DNA of 64,000 nucleotides, taken from positions 1,246,127 through 1,310,126 of the forward strand of contig NW_020170396.1 of assembly GCF_000524195.1 (NCBI RefSeq), read 5' to 3'. The DNA is from Echinococcus granulosus (Eukaryota; Platyhelminthes; Cestoda; Cyclophyllidea; Taeniidae). Under the pieces are notes generated by a model. That model was given only the letters and a program-made list of their open reading frames with translations, made no database searches and was not told the origin of the DNA. Each line of letters starts with the position of its first letter. Position 1 is the stretch's first letter. Positions 1-12,440 of this stretch are shown here, piece by piece. Position numbers and translations under genes: made by a program.

Positions 1-2650
1 ATTCCATCTCCCCTAAATACGGAACATAACTTTCACATGGTAAAATGTATGTAGCACTTCTGATCTCCTTCAAGGTACATTTGAAAACAAACGCAAATTC
101 GGCCAAAAGCCCCTCCATTAATTACATACACGTGCATGTGTTTACTGAGGGAATGGCCCGTGAAGAGGGGCAAATAGTTACTTGCCGAGAGGTCTTCTCA
201 TGGCCACTCATACGCTACACATACCAGACGATTAAAATAAAAGTATGATTGACATTGATTTGGCGAGTAGCTTGCGACAGTACTCGATGCCTGAACGATC
301 AAGGCAGCTCTACTAATCGCTGTTGCTCTATTGTTAACATCCGCTTTTTAATTAACCATTGCCCTCGGAATTTGGGTGGGAACATCTCGCTTTTTAATTA
401 TTAAAGCACATAATATTTTAAGAATCTCGTGATCCTAATTCATGATTTACTTCTCATCTTTGCGAGGATCTCATTTTAGTGCTGACACTCGTAGAAGGAG
501 TATCATTGGGCACAACGTAAAAACATTAACGTCAAAGTGCCAACACTGAGCCATTCAATTAACTTATCAACTGACAGCTACGAAATTGAGTGGATTAACT
601 ACCTGTGAAGCATAAATTTCAGTTCTAGAAAAGCATTAGCTTTTATGGGTACGTGTTAAAATACTATTCACATTATCTAAAACGGGAATGAACGTCGATG
701 TTAGCATTATTTAGCCGCAAACTTTCAAGTTTGTGAAAAATTTTGGGAACAAACACCACGGACTGCCACAACAACAGAAAACATAGTGAAAAAGAACTCT
801 ATAAAATGCCACCAAGTGCGGTTCATTCAACAGGAGATGAAAGTTGCTAAAAATTGATTTCAAAAGGGTCACCCAAAAAATGTAAAAGCAAATGAAGCCG
901 AAGGATTGACAACTAGAAGCACGCCTAGTTTGGCAGAGCTTTTGCTAAAGCACAGTGAGTTAATTTGGGCAAACTTTCGGTTTACTGAAGTTAAGTATTT
1001 GAGAATTGAATGAAGTTCTGACTGGCAAATATGAAAATTGGAATTGGCGAGTTGTGTGATACATGATGTTTTAATGTGCTTTTGGATGAGAAGCTTTTAG
1101 TGAACATGATTGGCATAACGGAAGAGTCGTCAGAAATTTCCGAGGCACAAAAGTGTTCTAAACATGCCTACCTCTGGTCCCAGTTCTCCTCTCTTACCAT
1201 TACCAATAAAAAATGTCCCGCCTAGTCAGCCCACTTGTTTCAAGAAGATGAAGACCGAAGAGGAAGAGATAAAAACAGAATCTTGTACATTAGCAGACAA
1301 GCCATCACTTGTGGGTAAAAAATTTACCCCCCTTTACTTTTGACCGCGACCTCCTATTTCAATTAACAAAGCGGGAAAACATTGCGTAGGGTTTTTTTGT
1401 GTTGTGTTGAAAAATCATGGAAGGTAGAGGCAAGGCAGTATGAAATGCCGTATTTGGAAAGGGAATGTCGTTGTTCAAGTATGGTTAGCTGTATCAGTGG
1501 TTCTCATACTTTAAGGTCATACAATTCTGCGGTGTCCTCATTGGCATCACCTAGCACGTGCTACAATTTTTATGAGTTATGGAGAGGCTTTATTGGCGTA
1601 AGAATGGTAATTTCCTACAATTCAAAGCAAATCATCTCATTAAAGCTATTAAATGAAAATAGGTTTTCCCCATTATCGTGCGCAACACAGATTAAGGGAG
1701 TTAATGGGACTAGTTTTACAATTTACTTAATGCACAATACATAGCTCACTCACAAACTTACTTCCGGAAAATAAAATATTCAATATTGGAGTACAATTAA
1801 GACATATTCTGATTGTCAAGAAATGCCGTTTTAATCTCACTAGGGCAACTTGCATTAAAGAGGTTGGGAAATGAGCGCCTACTGTTTTTGGAAAAGTAGA
1901 ACAGTATCTACGAGAGACAGCAATCACAAAATGCAACGTCTAAATGGCTTCCTAACACAGGCATTGACGAGCATCTTGCCAGCATCCCAGTATCTAAATC
2001 TGCAATGAACTCATGGCTTACATTTGTATGTACGGTGTCAAAATAATCCTCTCAGGCAAGGTGGATCGACACAAGTATCTGGTTAGTTGTCTGTAGTTGG
2101 AGCACTTACAGGCACTCACGTGCGGTCAAACGAAGTGACTGCAAAGCCTGGGGTAGACGCCGCGATTCACAAAGAAGGGTTCTGAAATTATCGGTCTCAC
2201 TTATGGTACATGACACCAATTTTGCTAAAATAACTTAGCGTTGGTTCCCACAGAACACCGACAATACGTTATTACTTCAATTTCCGCAATTAGTAATGAT
2301 CTGACCCGACGTCCTCGACAGCCAATTCTGGCCTGCAACGTAAAAATTACAACCTGACAACACCCCGCTTACATCGATGGGGCTCATTAACTAGTAATGT
2401 TTGGGAGTTTGTACAGCCTCAAAAGAAACCAGACTCAACGTGAGCCATCCCTTCACAACGAGATCGCAGCCAAAACTTACTGGAGAAGGTGGACACTACC
2501 AACAGTCACAGGAAAGCGGTAAGGCAAGACACCAAAATCAGCTGATTATTAAAATCTGCCAAATTAAGGGAGACATTGGGGGCGGGGAGCGAGCAGGCGG
2601 TCGAAGACGCGTACAAGAGGAGGTACAAAAGAGGGGCACACGCGTCCACC
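1..2650. other. Intergenic, mostly without recognisable genes
   Basis: AT-rich sequence downstream of ABCE1. Apart from one candidate first exon on the plus strand (1164-1314), listed separately, I see no open frame with coding character, no RNA gene and no repeat. The longer open frames here (for example 1382-1744 plus and 2401-2721 plus) have no recognisable motif, and the second runs into the ABCE1 terminal exon on the other strand. Confidence 0.5.
1164..1314 (+). CDS. Candidate first coding exon, unknown protein
   Basis: An ATG at 1164 opens a 50-codon frame rich in Ser and Pro, then acidic and Lys-rich, ending at a possible GT donor (GTGG|GTAAAA) near 1314. It contains an I-K-T-E tetrapeptide, which fits the sumoylation consensus psi-K-x-E. 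That pattern is common in N-termini of nuclear regulators, but a tetrapeptide is weak evidence. I could not find a following exon: the next acceptor-like site, near 1390, leads quickly to a stop. No homologue recognised. This may be a real 5' exon of a plus-strand gene with long introns, or a chance open frame. Confidence 0.25.
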
Positions 2651-5600
2651 CTAATCCTCATGGAAGAAGTAGTTGCCAGACCGCTTCTGTTCTACATCCT
2701 TCACGGAATTCAGTTTGTTAATGCGCGGACGGCAGTTACGAGAATCACGGCGGAAGGTGATGTTTAGGGCTTGCAGAAACTTGTTCATTCCCGAAACCAT
2801 GTTCTGTGGACTAAAAGGGAGCGACAAAAACACCCTTTCTACATTAGACCACAGATCTACCTCTTGTGAAAGCATGACAGTAACATAGGTGAATGTTTGG
2901 TACCAAATCGGATTTCCGCAGCAGACACGTTCGAGTTTCAAAATTATGTACTCACAAACACAAACCAAAATACACACACAATTCGCTTAGGAACGAATTC
3001 CCACTATAAACTTATCTCAACATTAATTGAGTTGAGGACGGGCTCATTAACCGTCAAATTGTTTTAAAACGTTTGTTTAGAACAACAGTGGAATGGAAGG
3101 AATGATGAGCAGGACAAAGGAGAAAAACGTGTGAGTGTTACTTAAAAGATGTATAGGCTTCGATAAAAGACAAGACTCCACGAGGCAAAAAGAGAGGAGC
3201 GGTGTTGAGAACTAACCTAGTAGCCACAGCGTGAACACCCGGGGTGCCCTCAAATACAACAACACGATCAGCCAGATAGGTGGCCATAATGAAGTCGTGC
3301 TCCACGACAAATGCTGTTTTCTTAGCGTGCATGACGAAGCGTTTTATGACCTTTGCGCAGTGCAGACGCTGCTCGGAATCCAAGTAAGCCGATGGTTCGT
3401 CTATTAGGTACACGTCGGCCGGCTGGCCCAGGCACAGCGTGATTGCGAGACGCTGCAACTCACCACCGGACAGATTCAGCACCTGCGATTGACAAAAAAA
3501 ATAAAAAAAAACGTAGCCAAACTCATCGTCACACACTTAAAGCTTACCTACAGTGGCAGATTACATTAAGGCATTGATTTAATAGGGATGCACGATCCCA
3601 GTAAGCAGTAAGTTTAACACGACAGTGATAATGAGTACCCTCAGGAAAGAACAAAAGTTCACATCTAGTATGACTGGTGTGCGGTTTTGAAATTCCAAGA
3701 ACTAGCTCCCGCACTGATCATTGCCAGCATGGAATGAACCGGAGTCCTCAAAGTGAACTCGAATAAATGGCGGCGTCACAACTCTTTCCATAGCATTATT
3801 AAAACTCTGCAAACTTAATGTTAAAATGGAAAATAATGCAAAAGAAATAAAATGCATCAAAGTACTTTAACATAATCAATTATTTTTGAAGTAATAACAC
3901 AAAATAAGGGATAATAATATAGCAACTTGGTCTGTGTTAAAAAAGTACCGACTCCTGACCTGACGACTTTGCCCATTACCCAAGGATCACACAGCTTACT
4001 GAATCACACTGTTCAACGTTAAAGTACATCGTTCTCATTACATATGACAAAGCATCTAACGGAAATATCTTTTGCAAAAGGCTTAAGTAAAAGATCCACA
4101 TAGCGGTCATAAATAAAAGTAGGGTTTCTCAGTATGAGAAACCGCAGGAAGTGCACACCAACGGACAATCCGTTAAAGTAGCTATGGTAAATTGAAGAAT
4201 TTCAATACTTTGTACTTGCCTCTTGATCATACAACCGTTCCATTTGCAGAGGTTTGAGAACGTCAGTGGCAAACTGCGGGTGAGTGAAGGCGGCACGCAT
4301 CTTTTCGTAGAGCAAATTTTGCACAGTCTTCTCCGATTTGGGACTAATCTTCTGTGGCTTGTAGGAAATGTTCAGCGGGGGCATTTTTACCCCCTCATCG
4401 GGTTTAAGGTTGCCAGCGAGCATTCGGATAAAAGTGGTCTTGCCGGTACCATTTTCACCCAGCATCACGATGATCTCGGAATCCGTGAAAGTACCAGACT
4501 GGATCTCAAGTTTGAAAGAACCTAAGGTCTTCGTCATCGTTGGATACTCATATCTAGCCATACGCTTAATCTCCTCCTCATTTCCGGTTTCAGAAACCTA
4601 AATTCAAAATAATAAGGTGGAAAACGTAATTAACAGAAAACACCAAAAATTAATTGAAGTATTTACCTTGAAAATCAGAGGAGTGTCGCGGAACCGCAGA
4701 TTTTCAGTTGGGACCATACCATCAAGGAAGATATTGATACCCTCACGAACAGAGAAGGGCATGGTGACAACACCATAGGCTCCAGGCACACCGTAGAGGC
4801 AACATATGAAGTCTGATAGGTAATCAAGGACAGACAGGTCGTGTTCAACCGCAACTACATAATTAGTTTTCTATGAGGCAAAAGTGCAAGTGCAATTACA
4901 GAACCTACATCAAGCAAATTACGAATAGTTATGGCGGCATTTAGACGCTGCTTAACATCGAGATAGGAACTTGGTTCATCGAACATGTAAATGTCAGCTT
5001 TCTGAACACAAACCATTGCACAGGCGAACCGTTGCAGTTCACCACCCGACAACTCGCTGACCTGACGATCCACCAGATTTTTCAGGTCCAAAATATCCAG
5101 GATTTCGTCCTGATTGCCACGATCGTCCTTGCGATTGAGAAGATTTTTTACGTAGCCCGATACGATTTTCGGAATTTGGTCAACGTATTGAGGCTTAGAA
5201 ACAGCCTTCAAATTGTCTTCCAGAATTTTTGTAAAGTAATTCTGAAGTTCTGAGCCACGGAAATAAGTCAAGATTTCGGTCCAGTCGGGAGGATCCTTCA
5301 AACGAATTTCAAAGAGGTTAGCAGTAGTGTAAAGTACTTAAAACGTCGGCTGGACTAATAACTGAATACAATGAAGGAGAGAATCAAACATATACAGAAC
5401 AAACCTTGTGACGACCTAGATTCGGTTTTAATTTCCCGTTAAGGATTTTCAGAGCGGTTGACTTCCCAATACCATTTGTGCCGACAAGACCAAGAACTTC
5501 ACCAGGCCGCGGCATAGGAAGCCTGTGCAATTTGAAGGAATTCGGCCCAAAGCGGTGGGTTATTTGGCTCTCTAAGTTACTTGCCAAATTGATGATGGTA

Positions 5601-5942
5601 ATAGCTTGAAACGGGCATTTTTTCACNNNNNNNNNNNNNNNNNNNNNNNNNNNNNNNNNNNNNNNNNNNNNNNNNNNNNNNNNNNNNNNNNNNNNNNNNN
5701 NNNNNNNNNNNNNNNNNNNNNNNNNNGCACAACTCCTCAAGAATAAATGCCAATTTATCTTGAGGAGTTACTTCAATGCAAAGTTTCCCTAAATATAAAT
5801 AGGTAAATGTGTGAAAAACATTACCCATTCTGTTGACTGGGCAGGACTTCTTACATTCCTGCTTGCATTTCTTCGGTTTACATTTATCACTGCTGACAAT
5901 GGCTATTCGAGTAAGTTTCTCCTGTGTAGGAGGCTGAGCCAT
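2651..5942 (-). CDS. ABCE1: ABCE1 / RNase L inhibitor (Rli1), ribosome-recycling ATPase
   Basis: ABCE1 is a cytosolic twin-ATPase with an N-terminal Fe-S domain that splits ribosomes after termination and aids initiation. Exons in coding order: 5825-5942, 5788 down into the gap at 5726, 5626-5405, 5295-4909, 4870-4667, 4597-4220, 3482-3217, 2810-2651. Visible motifs: ferredoxin-type cysteines ([15 protein letters not shown]), Walker [22 protein letters not shown] and FDEPSSYLD in NBD1; [19 protein letters not shown] and IDEPSAYLD in NBD2; and the conserved C-terminus ending GNYFFHED. I chose the ATG at 5942 ([10 protein letters not shown]) because the longer frame begins at GTG. Introns of 38 nt (4871-4908) and 36 nt (5789-5824) are certain from frame. 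The intron at 3483-4219 starts with GC. About five residues of the second Fe-S motif (around IGCGI) fall in the N gap. No frameshift is seen. Confidence 0.97.
3483..4219 (-). other. ABCE1: GC-AG intron in ABCE1
   Basis: The upstream exon must end ...TATGATCAAGAG to give DQE before [11 protein letters not shown]. The next bases are GCAAGT, the classic GC-donor consensus, and the intron ends ...AATCGCAG. The nearby GT (GAGGCAA|GTACAA) would shift the frame into the conserved LSGGEL signature. Confidence 0.85.
4871..4908 (-). other. ABCE1: 38-nt intron in ABCE1
   Basis: GAT|GTAGGT donor and TCATAG| acceptor, phase 0. Removing exactly 38 nt joins ...RNLLD to [14 protein letters not shown], which matches family length residue for residue. 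Reading through it gives an unrelated tail. It represents the short-intron class used throughout this window. Confidence 0.9.
5627..5726. other. Assembly gap, 100 N
   Basis: Exactly 100 Ns, the usual placeholder for a gap of unknown size. It interrupts ABCE1 between ...EELC and VKKCPF, so it hides the middle of the second 4Fe-4S cluster motif and possibly an intron. Confidence 0.99.
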
Positions 5943-8900
5943 TCCCAAAAGAATCACGAAACGTGCCCCGAGACCTGCAACTGTATCGGCTGTGGGGTAG
6001 TTGCCCTTGGCTGAGACCTAGGTCGTTCATAAATTAACCACATCAGACAATGAGAGCGTTTTCACCTCATAATAGCATGTTTATACGTAGGAAGTCAGGC
6101 AAATATTTAGATTATTTGGTTTTTGGCTAAAGTCTGGTTAAAATTAACCATGCTTTTCGCTTGCTAAAATATATGGGATAGCCGAAATAAGGGCAGACGA
6201 AATTTCAAAACTGTAGAGAATAGCAATGTTAATCTGAACAAACCCTCTTTGCCATACCTAAAAGTGATGTTTTTTGTTTATTTTAATTAAATCTGTTGCT
6301 GCAGAGGAGTTGTTTTGAATGATTTTTTAGCATAGAAATGATTTTTAGCTTTACGAAATGATATCTGCAAATTCTGTCCAAGGTAAGCTGAATCGGTTGT
6401 GGACATTTAACATGTCCATGCAAGCATGCTCTTGTAAAGTCTTGAGTCGTCCGTGGGGTTTTGGCTCCGGTCACGGTTGTCTAAGGACGCCTAGGAGGTG
6501 GCAAGCTTTAATCCTTTTACCAGACTTTGATCATTCGTAAGGCCCAACATTTTTGGGCCGCATAATGTCTTCCTCTAATCAGTATCCTTGACTAAAGGGT
6601 AAAAATTTAAGATCGAAGGACAATGCATTGGAATTATCATATCAGGAAGCAGTAGCATGAAAGATTTGCTAATGATGTGTTTAACTACTGGGGCACCATG
6701 GAAACGTTCTTCTGGCCACATCGCCGAAGTGGAAATACAGAGGGGACAGAAAAGTATGTAAAGTCAAATATTTAGCCTAATAAGTGCTAAATTGCCAAAC
6801 TTGTACCCAAATTCTGATCAGTCTCGCTTGCAAAGTTGGTGACAAACAAGCTCTAGGTTAGGGGGAGACAAAACGGGCGCCTGTCATTGCCAAACTCTTA
6901 AATACATAACCTTCAGTGCTTGGTTTCACATTTGATCACTCAGAAATATGATCATCATAGCGTTCTGCTAGCATTCGATGGACAGTTGGCGAAGCTATCG
7001 TAGCCAGTTGTTTCACACACTCTCTAATGAAATTCTAATATGTCTCTTGAAGAGATTGGCAAATTGATGCATCACTTTTATAATCCCTGGACAACGCAAC
7101 GGCTAAAGTTTTGCTTCGAGAGCTGGCATTTGATACATTGCCATAGTTAAACTGGGTATCAGAAACGATAGTTAAACTCCATGCTTAATTGCGATTCCAA
7201 GCATGTTTAAGCCAAGAACGACAGAAAAAATTGTCGCACAAACGCGATAAAATTACTGCATCTACGTAGGCACCCTTGCATCGTTGACCCTATGTGAAAA
7301 ATAAGTAGACCGCGGGTGTGTAACACGCTGAAATGGATCTTCATGTGCTCCGTGGTACCGCTTTTACAATAAAATACTTTCTTGTGTGTTGCAAGATAGC
7401 CGATGTATCACCTCTTGTAACAGTACCTACAATGCTCAAAAGAGATTTGATCTCGGGTAGAATTCTTAAGCTATTGACAGTGAATACATAGTAATGCCGA
7501 AAATCATGGTACTACTCAAAAAACTGAAAGTGAACAATCGCCACAGCGCCTAAGTAGATGGGAGAGCTGCGCTGTGACAAGGATTACAAAGATGCCCAAA
7601 AAGTTTACGTAGGTTCAATACGCAACGCTGGTCTAGTGCACACACGTGCTCTTCATGGGTCCGGTGTTCCTATTTTGGCAGAATCAACCTTGTGTCTTTC
7701 GTCCACACAAAACGCTCCCCTAGGTACCTCGTTTTAAATTAAAAGACCTCAAACTTTTCGGAGAGAAGAGGTTTCAATGCATTTACTCCTACGTGTCAGT
7801 CCCAAGTACGAAAACTATGCGCAGATTCTGAATAACCATAGTTGGATTTTATTGTTAATTTTTTGAAAACTCCCGAGAGCGAAGAGGAAAAAGTAGATCA
7901 TAGTAATTAAGTTATTGTGCATTTCGTGTAGCCACTAGTACTCTGCATTTGGGCACATCCAATTGCAATGGCGTGTGAGGCTGTAAACTGCCAGTTTGCT
8001 GGGGCCAACCACGTCAAAGTTGCTCTCTCCATGACGCAACACACGCAAACAATGAAATTGATCTTGATTAAAATTGGACAACTACTCGACACTTGCAGAC
8101 ATAGCTTGGAGTCACATTCTGAAAGCCTGTATACATAACAGACTGACTTAAAACCCATAAAATTGCTGGTATAAACCAGCTACCATATGCCAGTGTCATT
8201 TTTAATGAATGCTAAAGTGATAAGATGCCGTCGATAATCACCCAACCTTCGTGATTTCAAAAGGCGCATCGAAAGGAGTGACTATCAGGGGCATTAGATA
8301 TATCTCTTTCCCACTCAATAATCGGCTTGGATTCATAAAACAAGCTCCCACAAGTAATAAGGCAGTAATTACCGTATCTGGAGTTTTTCAAGGCGTTAAG
8401 AAATGAAACACGGATCTCACGCGACGGGGATGAAACGGTCAAAGGAAATGCCTGCTGCGTAGGTCAACCAACCACACAAAGCCGCGACGGAGATGACTTA
8501 CGTAGGCAGATACGTGCATCCACAGCACAGCCCAACGACTATCATTGAGATGTGAATTTGTCTTAACCTCTGCAATGCCGACACACAAGTAGCGCTCATT
8601 TTCATATGCAATATATAGGGCTAAAGAAAGAATTCATGCTTTTAGCATTTGCATTAATAACTCCGAAGCATGCAAGTATAAATTCGCGACTGACACTTAA
8701 ATGCTTATTCATAAAACCATGGCAGCCAAGCGTATTACTAAACGACCATTGCCTCATCGTTTGGCTTATTCCAGTTACCATTCGATTAACAAAACCGCAT
8801 CCCCGTACCTCAAGTACAGCGCCTTTTGATTCCAAATACACATTCCAACGTCCTCACAGCTGTGCTGAGGTACATGAAACAGACAAAACTGGCGCCATCT

Positions 8901-9905
8901 ATCATAGCCGTAGGCTCTACACGTTCTAACTATTGGAAGCTGTTGACACAAAACGCAAGTCGTCATGGGGCAGAATCCCTAACGGCGATGTTTCGTTCAT
9001 CTATTATATATTGGACTCCGTGACTGACTTAATGATATCTTTTGAAGTAAGGTTTACATAGAAGGCCACTGGCGATATAGACGTAAATGAATCCGCGAGT
9101 TTCTCCTTTGAGCCCTAATTGAAATGACAGGTCGCCTAGGATCTATGACAAAACCAAACCTATCAAATAGAAGGCCAGATAAATCCGTGCAGTTTTGTTG
9201 GGTTGGAGAGGGATCACTGCGGCTAGCCACATTCGTCACGACTCTTTTATTCCGACAGATATCCTGCGTGTCTGAAATCAAGTTAGCTGTTTCATCACTG
9301 CAAATGCTTTGCTTTAAAATAGTGTATCGCAAATCTGCATTTGAATCGTTAAAAATAAAGCTCACGCTATTTGCATGTAAACAAGGACTAAAAGTGCTTT
9401 CTTACTTCCCAACACAGCTTTAGGTCTCAATGATAAGTAAAGTTTGCAAAATTGAAAAATTCGTGAACGAAAGGTGGTTTTTTGAACACACAGAAGGAGC
9501 AGGAAGCCCTCGATGTATACGTAGCCATGATGACACCACCGCAAACTATGCAAAAAGAGAACCAAGAACTCGGGTGTCACTCATCCCCCACCAATTCCCG
9601 ACCGGGGACTACCTGAACAAACATAAAATAGTACGGTTTCTGGAGTGGCACATCACGCATTCGTGATTGCACACAATTTACAAAGTTGCAGACCCCATTC
9701 CTTTTCCTACACATATGCAAAACTAAGGAAAAGCATTTGTTGTGGAACATCGGAGACTACTCTTCTCCATAAAATCGTCTTTAAACTACCTTCCAGAGCT
9801 GCTACGAGTACGATAGAGGAAGGGGAGAAAGTCACTGAGGCATTTAAAATGCATGGCCCAAATCTCACCACGAATGCGTTGGTAGAAACGGAACAACGCA
9901 CGCAC
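5943..9905. other. Intergenic, no gene recognised
   Basis: About 4 kb upstream of ABCE1. It includes the presumed ABCE1 5' UTR and promoter just above 5942. Open frames here (6283-6540, 7907-8158, 8257-8442, 8602-9023, 9054-9666) overlap in several frames and carry no domain, acceptor/donor pairing or coding bias I could defend. Confidence 0.5.
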
Positions 9906-9956
9906 CCTAGCAGAGGCCATAGGTAACAGCATTAGCAGCGCGAGGGAGAGCACCAT
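9906..9956 (-). CDS. Candidate first exon encoding a signal peptide
   Basis: The ATG at 9956 has purine context (GATCGATGG) and opens 17 codons reading MVLSLALLMLLPMASAR, a near-ideal signal peptide: hydrophobic core, then ASA before Arg as a cleavage site. A possible donor GCTAGG|GTGCGT follows at once. The DNA just upstream (about 9957-10020) is CpG-rich against AT-rich surroundings, as at a promoter. Downstream exons would lie at lower coordinates, but I found none convincing. If real, this is the 5' end of a secreted or membrane protein. The frame is short, so chance is possible. Confidence 0.3.
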
Positions 9957-10020
9957 CGATCGCCTCAACGCGCCCGCGAGAACGCGAACGCCTCTGCATA
10001 CGCTACCGCTGCCTCCCCTC

Positions 10021-11901
10021 TACCTTCCAATTCCCTGGTTTCGGGTGCCGGCTGCAATCAAAACCTTTTAATGCAAGCACTAACATATTTCGAAACAAAT
10101 CGAGGCTAGCAACGCAAGACAATCAGGTTGAAAAAGTACCCCCCAATAGCAACTTTTTGATACTTGAAGCAGCAGATTTCTCTCGACATAACTGTAGATA
10201 TCAACAAATACAAAATTGGCGATACCAAAAATTGTTTAAGTGAGGCAAACGAACCACCAACAACGTGCGATAACATATGGAAAAGTTGAACGAATCAAAC
10301 GTCTGACAAAAATCGCAAATTCCCCCAGATAGTCATCTTCCCATGCACTGCGGGGAAATAAGTTCAACACAAACAAGCATTAAGCGCCAGAAAAGGAAAT
10401 CCGTGTTGGCGTGGGTTGAGAAGGGCCCAATGTGAGCCAAACACTTTTGTAGATTCCCTTCAATGCCGTCGTTAACACACCAGCGCATGTGACTCACTAA
10501 CTGCGGCACCTAATCCTGATCGACGGATCTGCAAATTCACAAGGCAATTCAAATGACTGTGGAATCCTGTCGCAAGGTCAACCGTCCCATGAAATAAGTA
10601 GGTTAAGTTAAAGAATGGCGTAAATCTAAATAATCAGACGCCAAAGGCGATAACAGGCACAATCGCGCGTTTTTCTTATGGATTCCAAGAGCATTACAAT
10701 CCATGCTTGGGGAGTTTGCGCATTTACACGCCATCAAACTAGAGAGCAATGAAGTAAATCTGAAGGCCACTTTAAAATCAGGTGATCCTCGTTACAAGCA
10801 ATAATGAAGAAACCCAGACACAAAATTAGAAAAAACATCATTGTTTTATGCTGAAGATTAACCAGCATTAAAACCGTAATCGAACCAAAAAAGGTTCCTG
10901 TAGAAGACGTTTATAAATACTTGCTGGCCTTTTGGCTTTGAAACTGTCTCGCACACTTAGCAAATTCCCTTTGAGGCACGAGCCACGAGTGAAAAACATG
11001 AATCACATTGCTTTAAAGACAGCATATGAAATTCTACAGGTCAGATGCCCTTGAGAGAGTAGTCAAACCGCGGATTGCACATACCAGCTTCAATGAAAAA
11101 TGTCAGCAGAAAATGCCAGGCAAGGCTTACTATGGAACCAGAAGAGGGCGGGCTAATGTTAAAAGTAGAAAGAAATGAATAAATATGGGACATGTAAAAG
11201 AAACCTGATTATATGCCCTAAAGGAAAATGAACATTGTAAGAGAATTTTAGCAAGACTAATGATACACGGATCGGGCTGGGAGGAGTGCACGGATCCCGT
11301 ACTCGCAAATAATCAGAAAGAGGACTGTAGAAAGGAACCATCACCTTTAATGAGGTACTGACGCTTGGGAAGCCTACAAAATTACAATGAAAACTCATAC
11401 ACAAGAGTGCATCAGAGGTCACAGTTAAGCCACATGAATTATAGCGTAATCAAACCAGGTGCTCACGTCAAGAAATTAAAAGAGTAACTCAATGCAACTG
11501 AGACTTACGTAGGCATATACATAGGAGGCGACTATTCAATACGCCCACAACAATGGCACGCGAGGGCAGGAGCCAACTTTACCACTAGTATCGGCATATT
11601 CAGACCATGTTACTAATTGTAAACAGTAAGGCCGGCTATTCAATAAATCAGTGGATTCGAGACGATAATCACAACAGTTCTTAAAATCCAAAGATGAATT
11701 AGAAGCGACCACAATTACACACACTGGAAGTTTAACAATGAAAGAATCTGGATCAGCTCACTAGGAAATAGAGTATGGTCACAAATGGTGGAATGCAGTT
11801 AGTGTTAAGATGCGGTCAAAATGTAAGTTTGTCAAAAGGTAACCAACGCTAGGTACAACATGTTGAAGAAGTTGAGATAAATGAAGCGGACCAAGTGCAC
11901 A
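10021..11901. other. Intergenic, no gene recognised
   Basis: AT-rich sequence between the CpG-rich patch near 10 kb and the V-ATPase gene. Nothing beyond chance open frames. The last few hundred bases should include the 3' UTR of the V-ATPase subunit gene. Confidence 0.5.
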
Positions 11902-12440
11902 TTAATCTGCCGAGTTACAGAGAATAAGCGCGACGATAAGCCCGTACAGACCCAAAACTTCTGCGAAAATGAGAATAAGGACCATCCCCACGAAGAGACG
12001 AGGCTGCTGCGCTGTTCCTCGAACACCCGCATCACCAACGATTCCGATAGCGAATCCAGCCGCCAATCCACAAAGACCTACGCTGAGACCTCCGCCAAGC
12101 TGCTTAAGGGAACTAGATTAAACACCATTATCGACCATATTTCAAGATTACATTGCCATTGATTTAGACCTGTCACTCTGCTGAGAAATAACAACAGACA
12201 CTACCAAGCCATAAATGGCAACAATACCAGCCATAACAACTGGAATGATGGATTTCATTATGAGTTCAGGACGCATAACTCCCATGGAACAGATACCTGC
12301 CCCAGATTTGGCGGTGCCATAGGCCGCACCGAAAGCTAAACGATGACAAGTTTTGAAAATGATAACGAACCACAAAAAACCATTGAGGCTGTGGCCCCCA
12401 TAATCCCGAAGAAGGGCGCATAACTGGGATCAGAAGACAT
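11902..12440 (-). CDS. ATP6V0C: V-type proton ATPase 16 kDa proteolipid subunit c
   Basis: Forms the proton-carrying rotor ring of the V-ATPase Vo sector in endolysosomal and some plasma membranes. Exons: 12371-12440, 12170-12335, 11902-12112, total 447 nt, 148 residues; family members are about 155. The start [19 protein letters not shown] matches the family N-terminus. Four membrane helices are visible: the first around [17 protein letters not shown], the second in [20 protein letters not shown], then [21 protein letters not shown] and the C-terminal [20 protein letters not shown]. The last holds the essential proton-binding Glu in FAEVLG. The introns are only 35 nt (12336-12370) and 57 nt (12113-12169). 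The donor of the second, G|GTCTAA, is weak, so the exact junction in the loop around QQSDSSLKQL is less certain than the rest. Confidence 0.95.

Noticed and set aside
11881..12162. Plus-strand and alternate minus frames over the V-ATPase last exon
   Set aside because: Shadows; the real minus frame gives the proteolipid helices and the FAEVLG motif.
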